From: Hymenobacter swuensis DY53
GTDB taxonomy: Bacteria; Bacteroidota; Bacteroidia; Cytophagales; Hymenobacteraceae
Assembly (NCBI RefSeq): GCF_000576555.1
Contig: NZ_CP007145.1
Location: forward strand, 1,860,001-1,924,000
Reading direction: 5' to 3'
Length of the DNA: 64,000 nt
Part shown: positions 1-6,607 of the stretch, piece after piece
Layout: each line of letters starts with the position of its first letter
How positions within the stretch are numbered: the stretch's first letter is position 1
Made by a program: the position numbers and the translations under genes
Notes under the pieces: generated by a model
What the model was told of the DNA's origin: nothing
Seen by the model: the letters and a program-made list of their open reading frames with translations, nothing else
The model's database searches: none

Positions 1-387
1 GACCGTCGGCACAGCACCCAGATGCTGCAGAAGCAGTATGGTACCAGCCTGTTGTTAGGGCTGCTGTTGGGCAACCGCTCCTCGGGCCAGCTGGTGCAGA
101 TTGCCGCCGGCCTGGGGCAGCTCAAGTTCAGCCGTGCCTATGAGGTAGAGGCCGATAAGTATTCCACCATTTACCTCAACGGCACCCGCTACTACGCCTG
201 CGACGGGGCGGCGGGCTTCTTCATCAAGGCCGAAAAGCAGGGCAGCGGCGGTACGCCGGAGTTCCTGAGTACCCACCCCAACCCCGGCTCCCGTATCAGC
301 AGCATCCAGAAAAGCGCGCAGCAGCTGGGCTGCACCAACCGCAACGTCAGCAACACCAACTTCACCGAGCTGAAGCGAATACTCTAA
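1..387 (+). CDS. M48-family zinc metallopeptidase, C-terminal part (5' end outside window)
   Basis: The frame is open from the first base, so the gene begins upstream of the window; 128 codons are visible before the TAA. The fragment starts with DRRHSTQ, which in M48 (HtpX/Oma1/BepA-type) peptidases follows the HExxH helix. The later EVEADKYS holds the Glu expected to be the third zinc ligand. The tail STHPNPGSRI is the usual M48 ending and belongs to the substrate-cleft region. The HExxH motif itself is not in view. Family members are membrane-associated or periplasmic quality-control proteases; which one this is cannot be told from the fragment. Confidence 0.85.
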   Translation, partial: DRRHSTQMLQKQYGTSLLLGLLLGNRSSGQLVQIAAGLGQLKFSRAYEVEADKYSTIYLNGTRYYACDGAAGFFIKAEKQGSGGTPEFLSTHPNPGSRISSIQKSAQQLGCTNRNVSNTNFTELKRIL

Positions 388-402
388 TTGCTGGCATTGT
401 TT

Positions 403-478
403 GTCATTCCGAGCGGAGCGAGGAATCTGGGGAGTCGCCTAACGGTTGTCCCGGATTCCTCATTCCGCTCGGAATGAC
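403..478. repeat. Palindromic intergenic repeat, 'cattccgag' family
   Basis: An arm beginning GTCATTCCGAGCGGAGCGAG (403) is mirrored by an arm ending CCGCTCGGAATGAC (478), separated by about 25 bases. The same arm sequence recurs at 8176-8297. It lies between two convergent genes, so it could also act as a bidirectional transcription barrier, but there is no U-tract. Confidence 0.75.
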
Positions 479-483
479 CGTTT

Positions 484-1200
484 TCAGTCGGCATCCGATG
501 GGGTGCCGGGAGCCAGATGCACGCGGTTCAGCTCGGCCTTGTGCGTGCGCCAGTCGGGCATGAATTGGTCCATAAGGCCCCAGAAACGGGCGTTGTGCAG
601 CCGCTCATGCAGGTGCGTCAGCTCGTGTACCACCACGTATTCCAGACAAAGTAGCGGGCGTTTCATTAGCTCCAGGTTCAGCCAGATGCGCCGCGCCCCG
701 ATGTTACAGGTGCCCCAACGGGTGCGCATCTGCTTCACGCCCCAGCTGGCGGCCGGCCGGCCCACTACCGGTTCCCATTTTAGGAGTAATTCCGGCACCA
801 GCTGCTTCAGCTGCTGTCGATAAAAGGCCACTAATACCGCTTCCCGCTGTGCTGCGCTGCTGTCGGCGGGCACGCGTAGGCGGAGCTGGCCAGCGGTTTC
901 GTCCAGTGTCACGTGGGCGCGGCCGGTTTCCACTACCAGTTCGTAAGCGCGGCCCTGGTACGGGTATTGCTCGCCGGAGGTATAGTGCAGGCTGGGCCGG
1001 GGTTCCCGGGTGGAAAACTGCTGCTGGTGTTTCTCAATCCAGGCGCGGCGGGCGGTTATAAACTGCTCCACTGCCGCCACCGACGTGTGCAAGGGCACAG
1101 CTACCCGAATTCGCCCGCCGGCGTATACCGTTAGGCGCAGGCTGCGCATGCGTTTGCGCACAAGGTCTATTTCGAAGCCGGCAATAGTGGTAAGGGACAT
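484..1200 (-). CDS. DUF45/YgjP-type (WLM/SprT-like) metal-dependent hydrolase
   Basis: The 238-residue protein has the DUF45 layout: an N-terminal beta-rich part with the RSLRLTV segment, a central RTRWGTCN motif, and near residue 192 the zinc motif HELTHLHERLHNARFW (HExxH with a third His downstream). The ATG at 1200 (MSLTTIAGF) was chosen because the open frame further upstream runs through a dispersed repeat and has no family resemblance. No signal peptide is seen, so the protein is probably cytoplasmic. Members are predicted zinc peptidases whose substrates are largely unknown. It is a single gene facing the oxidoreductase that starts at 1420. Confidence 0.85.
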   Translation of the reverse strand: MSLTTIAGFEIDLVRKRMRSLRLTVYAGGRIRVAVPLHTSVAAVEQFITARRAWIEKHQQQFSTREPRPSLHYTSGEQYPYQGRAYELVVETGRAHVTLDETAGQLRLRVPADSSAAQREAVLVAFYRQQLKQLVPELLLKWEPVVGRPAASWGVKQMRTRWGTCNIGARRIWLNLELMKRPLLCLEYVVVHELTHLHERLHNARFWGLMDQFMPDWRTHKAELNRVHLAPGTPSDAD

Positions 1201-1246
1201 AGAGACACCAAAGATACGGCTACCAGTTCGAGTGAAAGGTCGACCT

Positions 1247-1346
1247 GTCAGTCTGAGCAGTGTGAAGGACCTTACTATGGTTGAACAAGTTGCTAGCATG
1301 CTTATCGTTTTGCTGTCAGTAGGTCCTTCGCGCTGCTGCGGATGAC
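1247..1346. repeat. Palindromic intergenic repeat, 'gaaggacctta' family
   Basis: The left arm GTCAGTCTGAGCAGTG followed by GAAGGACCTTAC (1247-1275) is mirrored imperfectly by AGTAGGTCCTTCGCGCTGCT and GGATGAC (1318-1346). A second copy of the family is at 22421-22558. It fills the space between the divergent DUF45 and oxidoreductase genes. Its last bases create an in-frame ATG at 1342 that could be mistaken for a start codon. Confidence 0.7.
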
Positions 1347-1419
1347 GACTTACCCCCACTTTTCGCAGAACCGACCGTTTTTTCGCAGTTTGCGGGCTGT
1401 ATTATCCAACTCGTGTCCA

Positions 1420-2487
1420 GTGCCCGTTTCTGCTGCTGTTTCTCCGGTTCGTTTTGTTATCTGCGGTGTGGGCCACATCGGCCGCCGCCACGCCGCGCTG
1501 GTGGCCCGGCACCCGGAGGCGCATTTAGCGGCCTTGGTGGACGCGCGGCCGGAGCTGGCCGCCGAGTTGGCCCAGGAGTTTCCGGGCGTGCCGTTTTATG
1601 CTTCCCTCCATGACTACCTCGCCCACGGCCCCGCCGCCGAGGTGCTGACGGTGGCCACGCCCAACGGCCTGCACGCGTCCCAGGCTCAACAGGGCTTGCG
1701 GGCGGGTTTACACGTTGTCATCGAAAAACCCATGGCCTTGCGCACCACCGATGCCCAAGCGGTGGTAGAAGTAGCCCGGCAAACCGGCCGGCTGGTGTTT
1801 GGGGTGATGCAGAACCGCTATTCGCCGCCGGCTGCCTGGCTGAAGCAGGTGATGGACGAAGGCCGCCTCGGGCAGGTACACATAGTGCAGCTCAACTGCT
1901 TCTGGAACCGCGACGAGCGGTACTATACGCCCGGCAGCTGGCACGGCACCCAGGCCCTCGACGGCGGCACGCTGTTCACGCAGTTCAGCCATTTCGTGGA
2001 TTTGCTGTTCTGGGTGTTCGGCGACATCACCAACCTCGCGGCCCGCTTCCGCAACTTCAACCACGCCGGCCTCACCGAATTCGAGGACAGCGGCCTTATC
2101 ACGTTTGATCTGGTACGCGGTGGCTCTGGTACCCTGCAATACAGCACCGCCGTCTGGGACCGAAACCTGGAAAGCTCCCTCACGGTGGTGGCTGAGCACG
2201 GCAGTCTGCGCCTCGGTGGTCAGTACATGGACAAAGTAGACTACTGCCACCTGCGCGACTACACCATGCCCGAACTTGCGCCCACCAACCCCGCCAACCA
2301 GTATGGCCCTTACCAGGGCTCGGCCGCCAACCACGTCCACGTTATCGACAACGTAGTGGATACTCTCCGCCAGCGCGGCCAGGCCACCACTAATGCGCTG
2401 GAGGGCCTAAAAGTGGTGGAAATGATTGAGCGGATATATGCTGTAAAAAGCCCTGAACGATTCTCTCAGATACAAGAAGCGGGTTGA
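1420..2487 (+). CDS. Gfo/Idh/MocA-family NAD(P)-dependent oxidoreductase
   Basis: The N-terminal Rossmann fold shows RFVICGVGHIGRRHA, followed by a VIEKPMAL segment with the EKP motif that supplies the catalytic or cofactor-binding Lys of this family. The C-terminal beta-sheet domain contains GGTLFTQFSHFVDLLFW. The length of about 355 residues is typical. Members oxidise or reduce sugars, sugar nucleotides or inositols; the substrate cannot be read from sequence. The start is uncertain: an in-frame ATG at 1342 lies inside a dispersed repeat, so the GTG at 1420, 12 codons before the Rossmann strand, is preferred. The next gene overlaps the stop codon by four bases, suggesting translational coupling. 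Confidence 0.85.
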   Translation: MPVSAAVSPVRFVICGVGHIGRRHAALVARHPEAHLAALVDARPELAAELAQEFPGVPFYASLHDYLAHGPAAEVLTVATPNGLHASQAQQGLRAGLHVVIEKPMALRTTDAQAVVEVARQTGRLVFGVMQNRYSPPAAWLKQVMDEGRLGQVHIVQLNCFWNRDERYYTPGSWHGTQALDGGTLFTQFSHFVDLLFWVFGDITNLAARFRNFNHAGLTEFEDSGLITFDLVRGGSGTLQYSTAVWDRNLESSLTVVAEHGSLRLGGQYMDKVDYCHLRDYTMPELAPTNPANQYGPYQGSAANHVHVIDNVVDTLRQRGQATTNALEGLKVVEMIERIYAVKSPERFSQIQEAG

Positions 2488-3041
2488 TAGCGCAGCCGCT
2501 GCGCTGGCATGAGTGGCTGATACTGGGTGCCTACGCCTCGCTTGTGGCTTGGCCGGCAGTTCCGGTCAGGCTGCTGGCTAAATCCTCGACGCTTACACCC
2601 GGCGCTCAGGAAGCAATGGGGTTGTTCCTGGCAGGATTTACGGTAAGGTTAGCCATGCTGACATTCTCACCGGGCACACGGTATCGGAACATCTATTTTT
2701 CGGTGGCTTGGTTGGGGTTGAGCATTTGGTTGATGATAAAAAGCCACGGAATTGCCATCGAACCAGTAGCGCTGTTGCTGTTGTATCACGCGGTTCGTGG
2801 GTATTTCTGGTGGAATCATCAGCGCGAATTTGTTCCGGCCAGTGTTGGTCGGAATAAGTATTATCGGAAGTATTATCAGTTGGAAAAGCGACACGGCTCA
2901 TTGGAGGATACCCGATACACTAAGTTCTGGTTCCGGGTGGGAATGGTGGTACTTTTCGCTTCGTGGCTGCTACCGCTACATTTCGTTTCAGATCCAACCT
3001 GTACACCGCCATGTCTCTACCGACCGACCAGCAAGCCCTGA
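2484..3041 (+). CDS. Hypothetical multi-pass membrane protein
   Basis: No family was recognised. The 185 residues hold four or five hydrophobic segments (around residues 12-32, 45-62, 72-85, 92-110 and 150-168) with a basic, Tyr-rich loop (RNKYYRKYYQLEKR) between the last two. The frame opens with TTG, overlapping the upstream TGA, and no in-frame ATG lies near the N-terminus; the start is therefore uncertain. The last ten codons overlap the start of the EcsC-like gene. The protein is probably co-transcribed with the oxidoreductase and sits in the inner membrane. Confidence 0.55.
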   Translation: MIAQPLRWHEWLILGAYASLVAWPAVPVRLLAKSSTLTPGAQEAMGLFLAGFTVRLAMLTFSPGTRYRNIYFSVAWLGLSIWLMIKSHGIAIEPVALLLLYHAVRGYFWWNHQREFVPASVGRNKYYRKYYQLEKRHGSLEDTRYTKFWFRVGMVVLFASWLLPLHFVSDPTCTPPCLYRPTSKP

Positions 3042-3751
3042 CTGAACTACGCGCCTGGCAGCGGCAGATGCAGCAGAAGCCCACGCTGCTGAACCGCGTT
3101 ACGCGCCGGGTGCAGGCGCGGCTGAATGCGCTGTTGCCGGAAAAAGTGCACGTCGCCATTACTGCGGCCATTCAGAAAATGGTGCAGGGCGTGCTCTTCG
3201 GCTCCACGCACACTACCCAGCGGCCGGTGTTGGAAGGCACGCTGCAGGAGCGGGAAGAGCGGGTGCGGGCCCGTATCCGGGCGTACCGTAACACGGCGGC
3301 CCTGGAAGGTGGTGTGACCGGAGCCGGCGGCTTCCTGCTGGGCCTCGCCGATTTTCCGCTGCTGCTGGGCATCAAGCTCAAGCTGCTATTCGATATTGCG
3401 GCCCTCTATGGCCACGACGTACGCAGTTTTCCCGAGCGGCTCTACCTGCTGCACATCTTTCAGCTGGCCTTCAGCAGCCAGCACACCCGCCGCGAAACCT
3501 ACCAACAGCTAGCAGCATGGCCCGAAACGCAGCAAACCGTCACGGCCGAAACCTTCGACTGGCGCACCTTCCAGCAGGAGTACCGCGACTATATCGACCT
3601 GGCTAAGCTGGCCCAACTGGTGCCGGTGATTGGGGCAGCAGTGGGGGCCGTGGCCAACTATCGGCTGCTGGCGCAGCTCGGCGAAACAGCCATCATGTGC
3701 TACCGGCTGCGGTGGTTTGCCGAGGAGAATCTCTTGTCGGAAAAACCGTAG
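3011..3751 (+). CDS. EcsC-family protein
   Basis: The 246-residue protein carries the EcsC-type core: an amphipathic N-terminal half, then a glycine-rich hydrophobic helix pair with VTGAGGFLLGLADFPLLLGI, followed by a charged helical C-terminus with a second small hydrophobic stretch (AQLVPVIGAAVGAVANYRLL). EcsC-like proteins are membrane-associated and of poorly defined function; in Bacillus the ecs locus affects secretion. The start MSLPTDQQ at 3011 is chosen over an upstream ATG at 2963 that lies inside the preceding gene. A strong hairpin terminator follows at 3850. Confidence 0.7.
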   Translation: MSLPTDQQALTELRAWQRQMQQKPTLLNRVTRRVQARLNALLPEKVHVAITAAIQKMVQGVLFGSTHTTQRPVLEGTLQEREERVRARIRAYRNTAALEGGVTGAGGFLLGLADFPLLLGIKLKLLFDIAALYGHDVRSFPERLYLLHIFQLAFSSQHTRRETYQQLAAWPETQQTVTAETFDWRTFQQEYRDYIDLAKLAQLVPVIGAAVGAVANYRLLAQLGETAIMCYRLRWFAEENLLSEKP

Positions 3752-3849
3752 AAGCACGGCTCTTAGCATCAAGGTTTGCGAATGGTATTTAGCCAGCAAA
3801 GGTTCAACCATTCAATTATACGACACGAAGCATCACGTTGCTACAACCA

Positions 3850-3881
3850 AAAAAGCCCCGACGGAAACGCCGGGGCTTTTT
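3850..3881. terminator. Bidirectional intrinsic terminator
   Basis: AAAAAGCCCCG is mirrored by CGGGGCTTTTT around a short loop, giving a GC-rich stem with U-tracts on both strands. It sits between the convergent EcsC-like gene and the small periplasmic gene at 3900-4367 and can serve both. Confidence 0.9.
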
Positions 3882-3899
3882 GCACGATGGGAGAGAGAG

Positions 3900-4367
3900 T
3901 TAGCTTTTACCTTGTTTTGCACCCGGCTTCATGCCTTGCCGGTGAGCTTTGTGCTTGGCCATTTTATCTGCCTGCAGCTGCGCGTACTTAGCATATTGGT
4001 CAGCGCTCAGGATTTGTTTGAGCTGGGCTTCGTACTGTGCTTTTTCAGCCTTCATGGCCTCGTGATGCTGCTTTTTGTCGGTGCCAGTGGAGGTTCCGGC
4101 CTGCGCCTTGTGGGCCTGCATCTGGCGGGCCCGGTCGAGGTGGAGCTGGCGAACCTGGGCCGTTTGGGCAGCTGAGAGGCCAAGCTGCTTGGTGAGGGCC
4201 TGAGCAGCGTGGTCGGCGCGCTGCTCAGGCGTTTTGGGGGCTTTGTCGCCGTGCATCTTACCTCCTTTCATGTGCTGGCCGTGGGCGGCTTTAACGGGCG
4301 TCGTCTGGGCCGAGGCAGCAGCGGCGGAAAGGGAGAAGGCAGCGAGAAGGATGAGGAGCTTTTTCAT
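3900..4367 (-). CDS. Small secreted His/Lys/Gln-rich protein (DUF4890/Spy-like)
   Basis: The 155-residue protein starts with a clear signal peptide (MKKLLILLAAF, cleavage after ASAQ). The mature part is highly charged and helical: a His/Met-rich linker (HGQHMKGGKMHG), then KTPEQRADHAAQALTKQLGL, and the typical QLKQILSADQYAKYAQLQ hairpin. This matches the LTxxQ-type periplasmic proteins related to Spy/CpxP, often annotated DUF4890 in Bacteroidota. Members are thought to bind unfolded proteins or metals; the His-rich stretch would fit metal binding, but this is inference. A much longer frame reaching 5060 exists, but the real gene starts at the signal peptide. Confidence 0.8.
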   Translation of the reverse strand: MKKLLILLAAFSLSAAAASAQTTPVKAAHGQHMKGGKMHGDKAPKTPEQRADHAAQALTKQLGLSAAQTAQVRQLHLDRARQMQAHKAQAGTSTGTDKKQHHEAMKAEKAQYEAQLKQILSADQYAKYAQLQADKMAKHKAHRQGMKPGAKQGKS

Positions 4368-4611
4368 GAGGCTATGCGGAGGAAGTTGTATCGGTGAAAG
4401 CAGTGCGCCGTTGCCTGAACTGGCAAGCGGGCTGCTACAAGGGTAATTACAACTCCGGTGCCAGTTTTGACATAACTGGGCCAAAACTGGCCTTCGTGAA
4501 AATTTAAATTTTTTGATTAAACCTTCGTTTCCAGGCCGCGTCGCGGGATTTTTGACGGTGTGGAGAGGTGTATTATTGGGTGAGGCCAGCGTACCACCAG
4601 TTGCTTCCTGG

Positions 4612-4642
4612 TTGCGGGGGCAGCAATCTGGCTTTACCTTTG
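4612..4642 (+). promoter_or_regulatory. Bacteroidota-type promoter of the permease leader
   Basis: TTG (4612-4614) and TACCTTTG (4635-4642), separated by 20 bases, match the primary sigma factor consensus of Bacteroidota (-33 TTG, -7 TAnnTTTG). Transcription would start near 4650, about 20 bases before the riboswitch P1 stem. Confidence 0.8.
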
Positions 4643-4669
4643 CCCCATCAATTCTTTCTAGCCAAAGGA

Positions 4670-4768
4670 TTGTTTTTATACAGAGGCGCTGAGAGACAGG
4701 CTCGATGACGCGTCGGCAACCACCCGCAAGCTGCGGAACGGTGCCAATTCCTGACCATATAAAAACAA
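4670..4768 (+). promoter_or_regulatory. SAM-I (S-box) riboswitch, permease leader
   Basis: A perfect 11-bp P1 stem (TTGTTTTTATA at 4670-4680 with TATAAAAACAA at 4758-4768) closes an S-box aptamer core. Signature stretches are AGAGGCGCTGAGAGAC, GGCTCGATGA, CGGCAACCA and CGGTGCCAATTCCTGACC; the S-box consensus has GGCAACC and GGUGCUAAUUCC at the same places. A second copy is at 20624-20721 on the opposite strand. SAM-I aptamers bind S-adenosylmethionine and usually switch off sulfur amino acid genes. The next gene is an amino acid permease 298 bases downstream. The 3' strand of P1 ends six bases before the GTG of a small Cys-rich peptide, so P1 would cover the A-rich ribosome-loading region of that peptide. 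Confidence 0.92.
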
Positions 4769-4774
4769 GTTGCC

Positions 4775-4879
4775 GTGCGCTTTCTGCCCTGCTTATCAGC
4801 CCGTGTTGCCGTTTCTGCCGCCGCTTTGCGCCCCTCGGGCATGGCCGCAGCCTGTTGTAGCCCGCGTTGTTGTAGCTAA
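4775..4879 (+). CDS. Cys-rich leader peptide downstream of SAM riboswitch
   Basis: A GTG-started frame encodes 34 residues beginning MRFLPCLSARVAVSAAAL and ending MAAACCSPRCCS before TAA. Four of the last eight residues are Cys, in two adjacent pairs. The GTG lies exactly six bases after the P1 stem, the same spacing and flanking bases (GTTGCCGTG) as in the paired leader at 20519-20617, whose peptide also ends in Cys clusters. Shared position, start codon, length and ending argue for real translation although the sequences differ. The likely role is a regulatory leader peptide sensing cysteine or Cys-tRNA; a metal-binding role is an alternative. No U-tract terminator lies downstream, so any attenuation would have to be Rho-dependent or translational. 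Confidence 0.7.
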   Translation: MRFLPCLSARVAVSAAALRPSGMAAACCSPRCCS

Positions 4880-4969
4880 CCCCTAGTCCAAAGTGCGCGC
4901 GCCAGTTGGTGCCCGCCGTTTCCCGATACTGCTGCGCTGAAGTTGGTTCCGTTGCTGGTTTTCTGCCAT

Positions 4970-4990
4970 CCGGGGCCGTGGTGGCTCCGG
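4970..4990 (+). promoter_or_regulatory. Hairpin between leader peptide and permease
   Basis: CCGGGGCC (4970-4977) can pair with GGCTCCGG (4983-4990) around a 5-base loop, one G-U pair included. No U-tract follows, so it is not a standard terminator. Its place in the leader makes it a candidate attenuator element, but this is weak evidence. Confidence 0.3.
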
Positions 4991-5066
4991 CAGATTCGGG
5001 CCGCTTTATCCGTTTGCTTCCCTCTTCTTTTACGACCTGTCGGGCCGATGTCCGACGCACCTAATT

Positions 5067-6524
5067 ATGCTCAGAAAATCACTGGAACTGCTGCGGCAGG
5101 AGGCGGCCGAAACCGGCGCCGGAACGCTTAAACGAAGTCTGAACGGCTTCAACCTCATCACCATCGGCATCGGCGTGATTATCGGAGCAGGCTTGTTCTC
5201 GCTCACCGGTATTGCCGCCGCCAACAACGCCGGTCCGGCCGTGACGCTCTCGTTTGTGGTGGCGGCAGTGGGCTGCGCTTTTTCGGCGCTGTGCTACGCC
5301 GAGTTTGCCTCCATGGTGCCCGTGGCCGGCTCGGCCTACACCTATGCCTACGCTACCATGGGCGAACTGTTTGCCTGGATTATCGGCTGGGATTTGGTGC
5401 TCGAATACTCGGTGGGCGCGGCCACCGTGGCCATCAGCTGGTCGCAGTACCTGCTCAAATTCCTGAGCAAATACGGCATCATTGTGCCGCCGCAGCTGGT
5501 GATGTCGCCGTTTGAAACAGCTACGCTGGCCGACGGCAGTATTGTGCACGGCTTCGTCAACATTCCAGCTATGTTGATCGTGTTGGCCATCACCCTGATT
5601 ATCATTCGCGGTACGTCGGGTTCGGCGTGGTTTAACGCGCTGGTGGTTACACTGAAGGTGTCGGTGGTGCTAGTGTTCATTGCGTTAGGCTGGCAGTACA
5701 TCGACCCGGCCAATTACCAACCCTACATTCCGCAGAACACCGGCACCTTTGGCGAGTTCGGCTGGAGCGGGATTCTGCGCGGGGCGGGCGTGGTGTTCTT
5801 CGTGTTCATCGGCTTCGACATTGTGGCCACCATGGCCCAGGAAACCAAGAATCCGCAGCGTAACATGCCCATTGGCATCATTGGCTCGCTCGTTATCTGC
5901 ACTATTCTGTTCGTGCTCTTCGGGCACGTGATGACCGGCTTGGCCAACTACACCGAGTTCAAGAACAGCGCCGCGCCGGTGGCTATTGCCATCGAGAAAA
6001 CGCCCTACGCCTGGCTGTCGTCGGCCGTAATTCTGGCCATCATCATCGGCTACACTTCCGTGATTCTGGTGGACTTGCTGGGCCAGAGCCGGGTGTTTTT
6101 CAGCATGGCAAAAGACGGCCTGCTGCCCCCGGTTTTTGCGCGCATTCACGAGCGGTTCCGCACGCCGCTGCAGTCGAATCTGCTGCTGGGGCTGTTCATT
6201 GCGCTGTTTGCCGGCTTCGTGCCGATTTCGGTGGTAGGTGAGATGACAAGCATCGGCACACTGCTGGCCTTCGTGATGGTGTGCGTGGGCATCCTGATCA
6301 TGCGCAAGCGGGAGCCGGATGCGCCGCGCGGTTTTCGTACGCCTTTCGTGCCGCTGGTACCCATCCTCGGCATCCTGACCTGCGTGGTGATGATGCTGGC
6401 GCTGCCTTGGGAAACGTGGTTGCGGCTGGCGGTGTGGCTGGCTATCGGCCTGGCCATCTACTTCGGCTACGGCCGCAAGCACAGCAAACTGGGGCAGAAT
6501 AATGCGGCGCAACAAGCTGCGTAA
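5067..6524 (+). CDS. APC-superfamily amino acid permease (CAT-like), probably for a sulfur amino acid
   Basis: The 485-residue protein has twelve hydrophobic segments and the APC helix-1 signature IGVIIGAGLF near residue 35, followed by GIAAANNAGPAV. The FVFIGFDIVATMAQETKNPQRNMPIGI segment (in helix 6 and the loop after it) is typical of cationic amino acid transporter-like APC proteins (YfnA/GkApcT type). These are proton- or ion-coupled importers in the inner membrane. Substrate cannot be read from sequence; control by a SAM riboswitch and a Cys-rich leader strongly suggests methionine or cysteine uptake (inference). The ATG at 5067 fits the family start. A perfect 25-bp inverted repeat follows the stop codon. 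Confidence 0.88.
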   Translation: MLRKSLELLRQEAAETGAGTLKRSLNGFNLITIGIGVIIGAGLFSLTGIAAANNAGPAVTLSFVVAAVGCAFSALCYAEFASMVPVAGSAYTYAYATMGELFAWIIGWDLVLEYSVGAATVAISWSQYLLKFLSKYGIIVPPQLVMSPFETATLADGSIVHGFVNIPAMLIVLAITLIIIRGTSGSAWFNALVVTLKVSVVLVFIALGWQYIDPANYQPYIPQNTGTFGEFGWSGILRGAGVVFFVFIGFDIVATMAQETKNPQRNMPIGIIGSLVICTILFVLFGHVMTGLANYTEFKNSAAPVAIAIEKTPYAWLSSAVILAIIIGYTSVILVDLLGQSRVFFSMAKDGLLPPVFARIHERFRTPLQSNLLLGLFIALFAGFVPISVVGEMTSIGTLLAFVMVCVGILIMRKREPDAPRGFRTPFVPLVPILGILTCVVMMLALPWETWLRLAVWLAIGLAIYFGYGRKHSKLGQNNAAQQAA

Positions 6525-6531
6525 GTATCAT

Positions 6532-6595
6532 CTTCGTTGACACAAAAGAGACCTGCCACATACATATGTAGCAGGTCTCTTTTGTGTCAACGAAG
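6532..6595. terminator. Bidirectional palindromic terminator
   Basis: A perfect 25-base inverted repeat (6532-6556 and 6571-6595, arm CTTCGTTGACACAAAAGAGA and onward) surrounds a 14-base centre containing the small palindrome TACATATGTA. It separates the convergent permease and siroheme synthase/TSUP genes. The stem lacks a terminal U-run, but runs of A/T lie within the arms. Confidence 0.75.
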
Positions 6596-6607
6596 TAAGC
6601 AGGATAG

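Noticed and set aside
3900..5060. A 386-codon minus-strand frame spanning the whole SAM riboswitch leader
   Set aside because: Only the part from the signal peptide start at 4367 looks like a protein; the upstream extension runs antisense through the riboswitch and the leader.
6532..6595. The 25-bp palindrome as a transposon end or attachment site
   Set aside because: It is located exactly between two convergent genes like four other palindromes in the window, so bidirectional termination is the simpler reading.
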